From the NCBI GenBank assembly GCA_963666755.2, contig CAXXGW010000009.1:1240001-1304000 (forward strand): a DNA stretch of 64,000 nt, given 5' to 3'. Each line of letters begins with the position of its first letter. Position 1 is the first letter of the stretch. A model generated the notes under the pieces. It searched no databases, was not told where the DNA came from, and was given only the letters and a program-made list of their open reading frames with translations. Origin of the DNA: CAXXOK01 sp963666755. Its GTDB lineage: Bacteria; Bacillota; Clostridia; Christensenellales; Aristaeellaceae. Shown one piece after another: positions 1 through 8,998 of the stretch. A program made the translations under genes and the position numbers.

Positions 1-1511
1 GGTTTGGCATCAACCCCGTGCATGAGGGCAATGCGATTTACCAGGCAGGCACGCCGCACCTGGATGAGCTGATGCGGGTGTACCCGCATACGCAAATCGG
101 CGCCAGCGGTATGGATGTAGGCCTGCCGGACGGGCAGATGGGCAACAGCGAGGTTGGCCATCTCAACATCGGCGCGGGGCGCATCGTGTATCAGGAACTG
201 ACACGCATTACCAAAGACATTCAGGACGGGGATTTTTTCAAGAAGAAACCCCTGTGCGATGTGATGGATCGCGCGGCCGCCGAAGGCAAGGCCATTCACC
301 TGATGGGTTTGGTGAGCGACGGCGGCGTGCACAGCCATAACACGCACCTGTATGCGCTGTTGGAAATGTGCAAGCAGCACGGTGTTAAAAACGTGTTTGT
401 GCATTGCTTCCTGGATGGCCGCGATGTGCCGCCCACAAGCGGCCTGGAATACGTGCGCGAGCTGGAAGCAAAGCTCAAGGAAATCGGCGTTGGGAAGATT
501 GCCACCGTCATGGGCCGTTACTGGGCGATGGACAGGGATAACCTTTGGGATCGCGTGCAGAAGGCTTATGATGCGATGGTGCTTGGGCAGGGCGTTGTGG
601 CCGATAGTGCCGAAAAGGCGGTCGAGCAGAGCTATGCGCTGGGCGAAAAGGGTAACGACGAGTTTGTGCTGCCCACCGTTGTGCAGCATGATGGTAAACC
701 CGTGGCGACCATCCAGCCGGACGACGGCGTGATCTTCTTTAACTTCCGCCCGGACCGTGCCCGCCAGCTGACGCGCACGTTTATCCTGCCGGATTTTGAC
801 GGGTTTATGCGTGCCAAGGGGTACTTCCCCGTGCATTTCGTGAGCATGACCCAGTACGACGAGACGTTTACCAACCTGCAGGTTGTCAACCCGCCGGAAT
901 CGCTGGCCAACACGCTGGGCGAGTATCTGTCGGGCCTTGGCAAAACGCAGCTGCGCATTGCGGAAACGCAAAAGTACGCGCATGTGACGTTCTTCTTTAA
1001 CGGCGGGGTTGAAAAGCCCAATCCGGGGGAAGATCGCATCCTTGTGCCCTCTTCCAAGGTGGCGACGTTCGACATGAACCCCGAAATGAGTGCCTATGAG
1101 GTGGCCGGGAAGGCGATTGAGCAGATCAACGCCAAAAAGTACGATGTAATGATCCTCAACTTTGCCAACTGCGACATGGTGGGCCACACCGGCGTGATGG
1201 AAGCGGCGGAAGAAGCTGTACGCGCCGTGGACGACAGCGTATGGGCTGTGGTGCGCGCCATCCTGCGCAACGGCGGCCGGGCTTTTGTAACGGCTGACCA
1301 CGGCAATGCCGATCAGATGGTCGATCCGGTCACGGGCGAGCCTTTTACCGCGCATACGACCAACCCAGTGCCCTTTATCGCCATCGGGCCGGAAATGATC
1401 GGCCGGAAGCTGCGCGAAGGTGGCCGCCTGAGCGACATTGCGCCGACGATGCTGGAAAGCATGGGGATTCCGATCCCTGCGGACATGAAGGGCAAGAGCC
1501 TGCTGGCATAA
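1..1511 (+). CDS. gpmI: 2,3-bisphosphoglycerate-independent phosphoglycerate mutase (5'-truncated by window edge)
   Basis: This enzyme interconverts 3- and 2-phosphoglycerate in the cytoplasm (glycolysis and gluconeogenesis). The frame is open from base 3 and reads FGINPVHEGNAIYQAG, which matches the stretch just after the N-terminal metal-binding DGWG of the family, so only about ten codons are missing. The metal/phosphoserine motif MGNSEVGHLNIGAG gives the catalytic Ser. Further family blocks are visible: HCFLDGRDVPP, ATVMGRYWAMDRD, FNFRPDRARQLTR, NFANCDMVGHTG and VTADHGNAD, the last two carrying the Mn-binding Asp and His residues. The GTG at 18 is not the start. The gene ends at TAA and is followed directly by a strong terminator, so it is the last gene of its transcript, as gpmI often is in the gap-pgk-tpi-gpmI operons of Firmicutes (upstream genes not seen). 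Confidence 0.97.
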   Translation, partial: FGINPVHEGNAIYQAGTPHLDELMRVYPHTQIGASGMDVGLPDGQMGNSEVGHLNIGAGRIVYQELTRITKDIQDGDFFKKKPLCDVMDRAAAEGKAIHLMGLVSDGGVHSHNTHLYALLEMCKQHGVKNVFVHCFLDGRDVPPTSGLEYVRELEAKLKEIGVGKIATVMGRYWAMDRDNLWDRVQKAYDAMVLGQGVVADSAEKAVEQSYALGEKGNDEFVLPTVVQHDGKPVATIQPDDGVIFFNFRPDRARQLTRTFILPDFDGFMRAKGYFPVHFVSMTQYDETFTNLQVVNPPESLANTLGEYLSGLGKTQLRIAETQKYAHVTFFFNGGVEKPNPGEDRILVPSSKVATFDMNPEMSAYEVAGKAIEQINAKKYDVMILNFANCDMVGHTGVMEAAEEAVRAVDDSVWAVVRAILRNGGRAFVTADHGNADQMVDPVTGEPFTAHTTNPVPFIAIGPEMIGRKLREGGRLSDIAPTMLESMGIPIPADMKGKSLLA

Positions 1512-1521
1512 AAAGCTGCGC

Positions 1522-1557
1522 AGCGCCGGTCGCCAAAAAGGCGACCGGCGCTGTTTT
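1522..1557 (+). terminator. Rho-independent terminator after gpmI
   Basis: A perfect 13-bp GC-rich stem (AGCGCCGGTCGCC and its complement) with an AAAAA loop is followed by GTTTTGT. It starts 11 bases after the gpmI stop codon. Confidence 0.85.
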
Positions 1558-1756
1558 GTCCCTTCACATTCGTTGCCGGAATGGACTGAGCAGGATGAGG
1601 GAGAGCAGCTACCGGCGAAAAGACAGCCGCAACGGTTGTATAATATGGTTCTTGCGGCAGAGCAGCAAAGTAAAATGCGGATCGTTCAGTGCGTGAGGAG
1701 GATAGGGACGGATTCCATTTGTAAGTCTGGCAATCACGCTCTGTGAATGCGGCGGT
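1558..1756. other. intergenic stretch without a recognisable gene
   Basis: This lies between the convergent gpmI and era genes. I see no ORF with a ribosome binding site and no recognisable RNA. A TTGTATAATATGG string near 1635 resembles a -10 region but no gene follows it. Confidence 0.4.
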
Positions 1757-1797
1757 ATGAAAAAGAAAACCCGATCGCTGCTAGAGCGGTCAGGTTT
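1757..1797 (-). terminator. terminator of the phoH-era operon
   Basis: A 12-bp stem (1768-1779 with 1785-1796, one mismatch and one G-U pair) is followed on the minus strand by a T-rich tract (complement of GAAAAAGAAAA). It lies about 95 bases past the era stop codon. Confidence 0.6.
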
Positions 1798-1892
1798 TGT
1801 ACGATTACAAGGAATTGCATCTCATAACAGATGCCTTTAATACATGTCGGAATCTTTTTATTAGCAGCAAGCGTTTCATGATCCCGCGCCTG

Positions 1893-2792
1893 TTACTCGT
1901 CCCGCCTGTAGCCGAGCGTACGCAAATCTTCTGCGCGGTTGCGCCAATCCTCACGCACCTTTACCCACAGCTGCAAATCGACATGTGTGTTCAGCAATGC
2001 TTCGATGTCCTGCCGGGCTTCGGTGCCGATGCGGCGGATCATCGCGCCCTGACGGCCGATCAGGATGCCCTTATGGGCGGCACGTTCGCAGTAAAGCGTG
2101 GCATGGATTTCCGTGAGCCGGTCGCTTACCTGTTTCAGACTCATCAGTTCCACCCCGACGCCATGGGGCACTTCTTCCGTCAGGTGCAAAAGTACCTTTT
2201 CACGGATGATCTCCGCGCATAGCACGCGCTCCGGCTGGTCGGTCAGTGTATCGTCGGGGAAGTAGCGCGGGCCCTCCGGCAGCATGGCAATCAGCGTGCG
2301 TTTCAGGTCGTCCATGCCGTCGCCGGTCAGGGCGCTTACGGGGATCAGCTCGTCGTACTCGGCCTGCGCAAAGCTTTGCAGCAGAACCAGCAACCTGTCC
2401 TTAGGCAGCAAGTCGATTTTATTGAGCACCAGAACCTTTTTCAGTTTCCGGCTGCCCATCTCCGTTACGATATCCCGATCCTGCTTGCCGATCTGGGTCG
2501 CGTCCACCACTACCATCAGGCCGTCGATGCCCTGCAGGGCATCGTGCACGGCCTGCATCATAAACTCGCCCAGTCGGTTGCGCGGGGTGTGGATGCCGGG
2601 CGTATCCAGAAATACCAGTTGGCTGTTCTCCTGGGTGCTGACGCCCAGCACGCGGTTGCGCGTTGTCTGCGGCTTGTTGCTGACAATGGCAATCTTTTCC
2701 CCCAGAAGGGCGTTCAGTAAGGTACTTTTACCGACGTTCGGGCGGCCGACGATGGCGATAAATCCGGAATGGAAGGGTTTGGACTCCTGCAT
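1893..2792 (-). CDS. era: GTPase Era
   Basis: Era binds 16S rRNA and assists 30S ribosome assembly and cell-cycle control. At 299 aa it has the usual family length. The G-domain is N-terminal: G1 GRPNVGKST (about 16-24), the switch I region with NKPQTTRNR, G3 DTPGIHTP and G4 NKID (about 124-127). The C-terminal part holds the KH RNA-binding domain, with the signature HKGILIGRQGAMIRRIG around residue 240. It is the last gene of the minus-strand operon phoH-yqfF-ybeY/cdd-era and starts 44 bases after the fused gene. This gene order is the standard Firmicutes one, which supports co-function in ribosome maturation. Confidence 0.97.
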   Translation of the reverse strand: MQESKPFHSGFIAIVGRPNVGKSTLLNALLGEKIAIVSNKPQTTRNRVLGVSTQENSQLVFLDTPGIHTPRNRLGEFMMQAVHDALQGIDGLMVVVDATQIGKQDRDIVTEMGSRKLKKVLVLNKIDLLPKDRLLVLLQSFAQAEYDELIPVSALTGDGMDDLKRTLIAMLPEGPRYFPDDTLTDQPERVLCAEIIREKVLLHLTEEVPHGVGVELMSLKQVSDRLTEIHATLYCERAAHKGILIGRQGAMIRRIGTEARQDIEALLNTHVDLQLWVKVREDWRNRAEDLRTLGYRRDE

Positions 2793-2836
2793 GGTACACC
2801 TCTGTTTTCGTGTTGTGTGGTCTGTTGGGCTGTTAC

Positions 2837-3748
2837 TCAGGGCAAATCCTTAGGGCCGAAACCATGGGGGAGCAGGTCGCGCAGCGTGGCTTCGGCTGTT
2901 TGCCCATCCCCCCAGGTAACCAGCACACGGATATCCGGCGCAAACTCGTTAAGCACCTGCCGACAGGCGCCGCAGGGCCAGGGAGCCGCACCCTCCGCCG
3001 CGATGGCAATGGCGCTGAAGTGCTGCACGCCCTCGCTTACAGCCTTAAACAACGCCGTGCGCTCGGCACAGTTGGTCAGGCCAAAAGAGGCGTTTTCGAC
3101 ATTGCAGCCTAAAAACACCCGGCCGTTTTCAGCCAGCAGACACGCCCCGACTTTATACCGGCTGTACGGGCTATAGGAGTGCCGCATCGCCTCCCGGGCC
3201 AGCGAAAGCAGCTCCGCATCGGTCGGTACGGCGTTTTGCTCCCCTTCCCGGGGGATACCCGCCATATGCAGCGCCTTTTCTTCCATGGGTCGCATCTCCT
3301 TTTGATCTTCAAGGGTCATATGATCGTAGCCAAACAGGTGGAACAGCCCGTGCGCCAGAAGATAGCAAAGCTCGCGTTCCAGACTGTGGCCGTATTCCTG
3401 CGCCTGTGCGGTTGCGTGTTCCCAGGAGATCAGGATATCCCCCAGAAAGCAGGCGTTCAGTTCCGGATCATATTCCCGGCGCAAACTGCGTGCCGCGCTG
3501 TGGGCAGTTTGCCCTGCCGTGTAGCGCACCGTCGGAAAGGACAGCACGTCGGTTGCCCTGTCGATGTCGCGCTGCTCACGGTTTACGGCGCGTATGTGCG
3601 CATCGTCCGTCAGCAGCAGATGGGCGGCGCAGGGGTGCGGCAACCCTTCGGCGGCGGCGCAACAATCGGCCGTCAATGCCAATTTGCTGCCCAGCGCGTG
3701 GGGGAGGGCAAATGCTATGCCGGGCTCCTGCTCCCAATCAAGCGTCAT
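2837..3748 (-). CDS. ybeY-cdd: fused YbeY endoribonuclease - cytidine deaminase
   Basis: One uninterrupted frame of 303 aa encodes two enzymes normally made by separate genes. Residues 1 to about 165 are YbeY, the metal-dependent RNase for 16S rRNA 3' processing, with RATDVLSFP, LGDILIS and the zinc motif HGLFHLFGYDH (His 133, 137, 143). Residues from about 175 to 303 are a zinc cytidine/deoxycytidine deaminase, with SPYSRYKVGA, NCAERTALF (Cys 227, Glu 229) and PCGACRQV (Cys 259, 262). I chose the ATG at 3748 because YbeY homology begins there; the frame stays open upstream into yqfF, with which it overlaps by 11 bases. In Bacillus the order is ybeY-dgkA-cdd-era; here dgkA is absent and its neighbours are joined. 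Both active sites look intact. Confidence 0.93.
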   Translation of the reverse strand: MTLDWEQEPGIAFALPHALGSKLALTADCCAAAEGLPHPCAAHLLLTDDAHIRAVNREQRDIDRATDVLSFPTVRYTAGQTAHSAARSLRREYDPELNACFLGDILISWEHATAQAQEYGHSLERELCYLLAHGLFHLFGYDHMTLEDQKEMRPMEEKALHMAGIPREGEQNAVPTDAELLSLAREAMRHSYSPYSRYKVGACLLAENGRVFLGCNVENASFGLTNCAERTALFKAVSEGVQHFSAIAIAAEGAAPWPCGACRQVLNEFAPDIRVLVTWGDGQTAEATLRDLLPHGFGPKDLP

Positions 3749-6188
3749 GGGTTTGCGCCCCCTCCGCGTTTTCGGCGTTTGAAGGCTCGATGGCCTGCAC
3801 AGGCGGCTGCGACTCCGGCTGGACTTCCTGAGTGCTTTCCGCGGCGGCCAGCGCAGGCACCGCATCGGGGGTCGGTGCGTTTTCCGGCTCCTGTACGGCT
3901 TCCTCGGCGGCCAGTTCGCCCTCTTTGGGGTCCACGTCCGGCTTGCGTACCAGCTCCATCGCTTCGACGGGGCTTTCTCCGTTGGAGGGCAGCGCCTTCG
4001 GGGCGTCGGTCTGCCCGCGAAGCTGTTCGATGGGCATCACGGGGTATTCAATCCGTTCATGGAACACGCCGTTGAGCACGGCGGAGAAAGCATCGCAGAT
4101 TTTATCAATATCCGCAAGGGTCACGGGCGCGTGGCTCAGTTGCCCGTCCTCCAGCTTGCCCCGCACCAACCGCTCAATAAATTCTTCAATCGCCTTGGGC
4201 GTGGGGTCCGCCATGGAGCGCACGGCGGCCTCCACGGTATCTGCCAGCATGATGATGGCGCTTTCCTTCATATGGGGGCGACGGCCGTCATACCGGAAAT
4301 CGTTGATGTCCACCGGCTGGCCGTTCGCCTGTTGCAGAGCTTTGTGGTAAAAATACATGACCGGCGTATCCCCGTGATGCTCAATAATGATGTCTTGAAT
4401 CTCCTGCGGCAGGTGGTACTGCTGCGCCATCATCAGGCCGTCGCGGGTGTGGGCTGTCAGGATCGCGGCGGATACATAGGGGTTGGTGTGCTCGTGCGGG
4501 TTTTCACCAATCTGGTTTTCCTTGAAATACAGCGGGCGTTTGAGCTTGCCGATATCGTGGAAATAAGCGCCCGCGCGCGCCAGAAGCGGGTTTGCGCCGA
4601 TGGCCTCGGCGGCGGCTTCGGCCAGATTGGCCACGATAATGCTGTGGTGGTATGTGCCGGGCGCTTCCATCAAGAGGCGGCGCAGCAACGGTTGGTTGGG
4701 GTTGCTCAGTTCCAGCAGTTTGCTGGGCGTGGCAAGGTGGAAGGCGGATTCCATCATCGGATCCAGCCCGACGCATAAGAGCGACGCGGCCATCGCGCCT
4801 GCCGCGCTCCACAGAGAATTGACAAACACCGTCTGAATCGAGGTGTTGGTCATGAACCCGATCGTCAGGATGATGCCGATGTTGGAGATTGCCGTCAGCA
4901 CCCCGGCCAGCAATACCTGCTGGCGGTACGGCTTGTGGCGGATCACCGCGATGGCCAGATAGCCGCTGATGAGCGTGGTCAGCAGCAGATTGACCATCTC
5001 GGTGCCGTAGGTGCTGTTGCCCCCGGCGATCAACGCGCTTACCAGCACCGCGAGCGACAGCGAGGCCGCCGCGCCGTAGGCCGCGCCGAGCAGACCGGTC
5101 AGCATCATGGCCCCGAGCAATACCGGCGGCAGATACAGGTCGATCAGCTTGGCCCCGATGCACAGCGCAAGCGACACGTTAAGAACAATCATCTGTAGCG
5201 CAAGCTTTTTGGGGCTTTGCATCGCGTCCGAGCCAAACAGCAGCAGTACAAGAAGGTACCCGCACATGGCAAAAAGCACCAGCAAAGCGCCGCCCAGATA
5301 CATGGTCAGGTCGAAGCTCTCATCGTCCAGCAGGCCGAGGCTGCGCAGCATTTCCAACTGGTTGGCGGTTACGCGCTCGCGGGCCAGCACAATGTTTTGG
5401 CCCTGTTTGTACACCACCGGCTCCACGGCGTCGCGGGCTTCCTGCTGCAGCTTGGAAGTGGCCTCCGCATCGATCACCATGTTGGGCTGCACCACTTTGC
5501 GCAGGATCGGGGTAACCACGTTCTGCAGCAAGTCCATATCGGTTTTATACCCGATAATCTGCTGCAGGTACTGGATGGCCTCGTTCACATGCCCTTCGCG
5601 GATGGTGGTGTTCATGTAATTTTCGACGGCGGTGGTGATGTTATCATTCAAATCCAGCATTTCCTGATCTGTGGCGCGTAAAAGGGTATTGATCTGGTAA
5701 TCCGCCAGCGTAATCTGCGTGAGCATCGCCTTGGCGGTTTCGATCTCAGTGGGGTTGAATACATAGCCCTTCTGCTTTTGCGGATCGTCCAGCGCAAAAC
5801 CCTGCAGGATTTTCTGGCCGTACTGCTGCACGCTGTTGGCCTGGGTCAGGACGGTTGTCAGGTTATGCAGCACCTCCGCGGTTACGCCCTCCATGTACAG
5901 GTAGGAAGGCTCCACCTGATCGGCGGCTTCCTGGCGGTTGCGTTCGGTAGCCAGCTCGTCCACCACATCCTTGGAGGCGGTAATGGTGGTATAGGCGATG
6001 TCCCCGGCCTGCAGATCATACCGCTCGGGCGTAATGGCAAACATAAACAGACCCATTAACCCGACCACACCCGCAGCCAGCACATACCAGCAGCGCGCGC
6101 CTACGCTGCGCAGGCGGCGCGTGAAAGTCTCCACCGTCCACTGTCCCTTGCGCACGCGTGCGTTTGCCACGCGCTTTTTAGGCATCAT
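3738..6188 (-). CDS. yqfF: YqfF/PgpH family 7TM-HD cyclic-di-AMP phosphodiesterase
   Basis: This is a membrane protein of about 816 aa. Homologues (PgpH of Listeria) hydrolyse c-di-AMP with a cytoplasmic HD domain. A short basic N-terminus precedes a first membrane helix (about 35-55). An extracellular 7TMR-HDED region extends to about 290, then a block of hydrophobic helices covers about 310-470. The HD domain follows, with HHSIIVANLAEAAA, YFHDIGKLKRP (HD near residue 543), ENPHEHTNPY and IIEHHGDT. The C-terminal tail of about 80 residues is rich in Pro, Glu and Ala. The start at 6188 (ATGATG, either usable) follows a GGGGAGG; the in-frame codons upstream lie inside phoH. It overlaps phoH and ybeY-cdd by about 11 bases each, so translation is coupled. 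Confidence 0.93.
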   Translation of the reverse strand: MMPKKRVANARVRKGQWTVETFTRRLRSVGARCWYVLAAGVVGLMGLFMFAITPERYDLQAGDIAYTTITASKDVVDELATERNRQEAADQVEPSYLYMEGVTAEVLHNLTTVLTQANSVQQYGQKILQGFALDDPQKQKGYVFNPTEIETAKAMLTQITLADYQINTLLRATDQEMLDLNDNITTAVENYMNTTIREGHVNEAIQYLQQIIGYKTDMDLLQNVVTPILRKVVQPNMVIDAEATSKLQQEARDAVEPVVYKQGQNIVLARERVTANQLEMLRSLGLLDDESFDLTMYLGGALLVLFAMCGYLLVLLLFGSDAMQSPKKLALQMIVLNVSLALCIGAKLIDLYLPPVLLGAMMLTGLLGAAYGAAASLSLAVLVSALIAGGNSTYGTEMVNLLLTTLISGYLAIAVIRHKPYRQQVLLAGVLTAISNIGIILTIGFMTNTSIQTVFVNSLWSAAGAMAASLLCVGLDPMMESAFHLATPSKLLELSNPNQPLLRRLLMEAPGTYHHSIIVANLAEAAAEAIGANPLLARAGAYFHDIGKLKRPLYFKENQIGENPHEHTNPYVSAAILTAHTRDGLMMAQQYHLPQEIQDIIIEHHGDTPVMYFYHKALQQANGQPVDINDFRYDGRRPHMKESAIIMLADTVEAAVRSMADPTPKAIEEFIERLVRGKLEDGQLSHAPVTLADIDKICDAFSAVLNGVFHERIEYPVMPIEQLRGQTDAPKALPSNGESPVEAMELVRKPDVDPKEGELAAEEAVQEPENAPTPDAVPALAAAESTQEVQPESQPPVQAIEPSNAENAEGAQTHDA

Positions 6189-7170
6189 GTCCAGCGTTCC
6201 TCCCCAATCGATCCCGTTCGTAGGCTTCATAGGCACGGACGACCGTCTGCACCAGATCATGCCGAACCACGTCGCTGTGTGTCAGTTTGACCACTGCGAT
6301 TTCCGGTATACCGGCCAACACCTGTGCCGCCTGCAGCAGCCCCGATTGCTTGCCGGGGGGCAGGTCGGTCTGCGTATCGTCGCCGGTGACGACCACTTTG
6401 GAACCTGCGCCAAAGCGCGTCAAGAACATTTTCATCTGCTCGGGGGTTGTGTTCTGCGCCTCATCCAAAATAATGAAGCTTTCCGAAAGCGTACGCCCGC
6501 GCATGTAGGCTAGCGGCGCCACTTCCAGCACGCCGCGCTCCTGCAGGCGCTGGTACGCGTCTGCGCCCATCATATCGTAAAGCGCATCGTAAAGCGGCCG
6601 CAGGTAGGGGTCTACCTTCTGGTTTAAATCCCCGGGCAGGAAACCAAGCTTCTCTCCGGCTTCCACCGCGGGGCGCGTCAGGACGATGCGTTCGATTTCT
6701 TTATTGCGCAGGGCAACCACCGCAAGCGCCATGGCAAGGTACGTTTTGCCCGTGCCCGCCGGGCCCAGAGCGAAGGTAAGCTCGTGGTTGCGGATCGCAT
6801 TCACATACTGGTACTGGCCCAGCGTTTTACAACGGATAGAACGGCCGCGATGCGTAACCGCGACGACTTCAAAAGCGATATCGTCCAGACGGTCCAGCTC
6901 GCCTTCCTTGACCAGCCCAAGGGCGTAGCGAAGGGTGGTGCGGTCAATCTGGGCATGGCGCTGGGTAAGCGAGCGGAGCTTTTCCACCACCTGCACCGCC
7001 ATGGCGACATTCTCGTCCGGCCCGGTAATGCGCAAATCCGACCCGCGCACAGCGAGGCGCACGCGCAGTTCCGTTTCAAATAAAGGCACGTTGCGGTCGT
7101 TTGCGCCAAACAGCGCCAGGCAGGAGTCCATGCTTTCCAGCGACAGAACCGCCGACGTTTCTTCCGTCAA
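6178..7170 (-). CDS. phoH: PhoH-like ATPase
   Basis: This is a cytoplasmic P-loop ATPase of 330 aa, the normal length. The N-terminal 110 residues form the small RNA-binding-like domain. Walker A is GPAGTGKT at 136-143, followed by the family blocks LTRPAVEAGEKLGFLPGD, IILDEAQNTTPEQMKMFLTR (Walker B, DEAQ) and VTGDDTQTDLP. It is the first gene of the minus-strand operon, with a good promoter about 75 bases upstream. The molecular role of PhoH is still unsettled; its fixed place next to ybeY and era suggests RNA or ribosome metabolism. Confidence 0.95.
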   Translation of the reverse strand: MTEETSAVLSLESMDSCLALFGANDRNVPLFETELRVRLAVRGSDLRITGPDENVAMAVQVVEKLRSLTQRHAQIDRTTLRYALGLVKEGELDRLDDIAFEVVAVTHRGRSIRCKTLGQYQYVNAIRNHELTFALGPAGTGKTYLAMALAVVALRNKEIERIVLTRPAVEAGEKLGFLPGDLNQKVDPYLRPLYDALYDMMGADAYQRLQERGVLEVAPLAYMRGRTLSESFIILDEAQNTTPEQMKMFLTRFGAGSKVVVTGDDTQTDLPPGKQSGLLQAAQVLAGIPEIAVVKLTHSDVVRHDLVQTVVRAYEAYERDRLGRNAGHDA

Positions 7171-7246
7171 AAGGTGTTCCTCCGTTCCCGGCGGTTCAGG
7201 GCCGCCTCAGACCCCGCAACCGAATCAGCATACGGGATCAGCCTCT

Positions 7247-7274
7247 ATGATACAATAAACTGTCCGTTTGTCAA
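7247..7274 (-). promoter_or_regulatory. promoter of the phoH operon
   Basis: Minus-strand TTGACA (7274-7269), 16-base spacer, TATCAT (7252-7247), about 75 bases before the phoH start. Confidence 0.65.
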
Positions 7275-7359
7275 TGACGACGTTTAGGCACGCCCCGCAG
7301 GCACCCCCGGACAGGCTTTGTACCCCCGGTTTCGATTGTCTTTCTTTTGTACTCTTCTA

Positions 7360-7387
7360 TTGCTTTTTATACCGGAACCGCTATAAT
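7360..7387 (+). promoter_or_regulatory. promoter of the sodium/solute symporter gene
   Basis: TTGCTT (7360-7365), 16-base spacer, TATAAT (7382-7387). The ATG at 7442 lies 55 bases downstream. Confidence 0.55.
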
Positions 7388-7441
7388 GGACGTTGTAGAG
7401 CCCTCTGCGGAGGGCAAGTAGTTTGGAAGGGGAAAACGCAG

Positions 7442-8980
7442 ATGAAGTTTGTAGTCTTGGTAGCGTATGCCGTCATGATGGTTGTGGTGATCGTTCTGAC
7501 CGCCCGAAAAAATCTATCCCTGAACGGTTTCCTGTTAGGAGGCCGCAGCGTTGGCCCGTGGATGAGCGCATTCAGCTACGGAGCCAGCTATTTTTCTGCC
7601 GTAATCATCATTGGCTACGCAGGCTCCACAGGGTGGAACGCGGGCCTGTCCGCCGTATGGTGTGGCATCGGCAATGCGCTGATCGGCGGCCTGCTTGCCT
7701 GGGCGCTGCTGGCCAAGCCCACGCGACGCATGGGGGAACGGCTGCAGGTGGGCACGATGCCCGGTTTCTTTGAAAAGCGTTATCAGAGCAAAACGCTCAA
7801 AATCCTCGCCAGCCTGATGATCTTTGTGTTCCTGCTGCCGTACAGCGCAAGCGTGTACAAGGGTCTGGGCAATATGTTTACCAAGGCGTTCGGGTTTGAT
7901 TATACCTGGTGCGTGATCGGCATCGCAGTGCTTTCGTCGATCTATCTGTTTGCGGGCGGCTACAAGGCCACCGCCATTACGGACTTTATTCAGGGCCTGA
8001 TTATGCTGGTGGGCATTGTCGCCATTCTATTCTATGTGCTGCGCGCAGCGGGCGGGCTGGAAAACGGCCTTGCGATGCTGGGTGACCCGCAGATCGGCGG
8101 GGAGAACATGAACACCCTCTGGCCGCCGCAGGGCAAAGAAGTCTGGCTGTTCAGCAATGTGATTCTGACCTCACTGGGCGTGCTGGGCATGCCGCAGATG
8201 ATTCACAAATTTTTCGCCATCCGGGACGAGCGCAGCGTCCGGCGCGCGACGGTCATCTCCACGCTGTTTGCGCTGGTTATCGCGGGCGGCGCCTACTTTG
8301 CGGGCAGCTTCGGGCGTGTGGTGCTTTCCAAAATTGCCGCGCCCGACGGTTCCGGCACGCTGGCGGCGATGGTCAACAGCGGCAAGCTGCCGCTGGATCA
8401 GGTGATGCCTTCGATGCTGACCGATACGACGGTGGTCGGCATCCCCGACGCGATGCTCGGGCTGTTCGTGGTGCTGCTGCTTTCGGCCAGCATTTCGACC
8501 CTGACGGCGCTGGTGCTATCCTCCTCATCCGTAATCGCGGTGGACCTGCTGCCCGCGATTGCGCCGCGTATTAAACAGAGCACTACGTTATGGGTCATGC
8601 GCGCTCTGTGCATCGTGTTTGTGCTGTTCTCGCTGGCGGTAAATTTCCTGATGCAGAAAACGCCGATCGTATCGCTGATGTCGCTTTCCTGGGGCACCAT
8701 TGCAGGCGCGTTCCTGGCGCCGTTCCTGTATGGGCTGCTATGGCGCGGCGTGACCAAGGCCGGGGCTTTTGCCGGGGTGATTATCGGCGCGCTGGTGTCG
8801 CTGGTGCCTCCGCTGTCAACCGGTAATATGGCGCTTGCGCCCATCAGCGGCGCTTCGGCAATGCTCTGTGGGCTGATTGTGGTGCCGGTGGTGAGCCTGC
8901 TCACAAAAAAACACGGCTTTTCCAAAGAGCATCTGGAAGCGATGTTTGGCGATGCCGAACCGGTAGCGCCACAAGCCTGA
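7442..8980 (+). CDS. sodium:solute symporter (SSS family)
   Basis: This is a membrane transporter of 512 aa that is expected to couple Na+ influx to uptake of a small solute. It shows about 13 hydrophobic segments and family hallmarks: FLLGGRSVGPWMSAFSYGASYFSAV in TM1-TM2, GGYKATAITDFIQG in the middle (compare GGxxAVxxTDxxQ), and GMPQMIHKFFAIRD. I chose the ATG at 7442, with GGAAGGGG just upstream, over an earlier in-frame codon at 7268, because the extra 58 residues are not membrane-like and overlap the promoter. The substrate cannot be told from sequence; PutP-like proline or a carboxylate are possible. It stands alone with its own promoter and is followed by a palindromic element. Confidence 0.88.
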   Translation: MKFVVLVAYAVMMVVVIVLTARKNLSLNGFLLGGRSVGPWMSAFSYGASYFSAVIIIGYAGSTGWNAGLSAVWCGIGNALIGGLLAWALLAKPTRRMGERLQVGTMPGFFEKRYQSKTLKILASLMIFVFLLPYSASVYKGLGNMFTKAFGFDYTWCVIGIAVLSSIYLFAGGYKATAITDFIQGLIMLVGIVAILFYVLRAAGGLENGLAMLGDPQIGGENMNTLWPPQGKEVWLFSNVILTSLGVLGMPQMIHKFFAIRDERSVRRATVISTLFALVIAGGAYFAGSFGRVVLSKIAAPDGSGTLAAMVNSGKLPLDQVMPSMLTDTTVVGIPDAMLGLFVVLLLSASISTLTALVLSSSSVIAVDLLPAIAPRIKQSTTLWVMRALCIVFVLFSLAVNFLMQKTPIVSLMSLSWGTIAGAFLAPFLYGLLWRGVTKAGAFAGVIIGALVSLVPPLSTGNMALAPISGASAMLCGLIVVPVVSLLTKKHGFSKEHLEAMFGDAEPVAPQA

Positions 8981-8998
8981 ACCAACTGAATGTAAACA

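Noticed and set aside
7268..7441. Extended start of the symporter
   Set aside because: The extension covers the promoter and lacks a ribosome binding site; ATG 7442 has a strong one.
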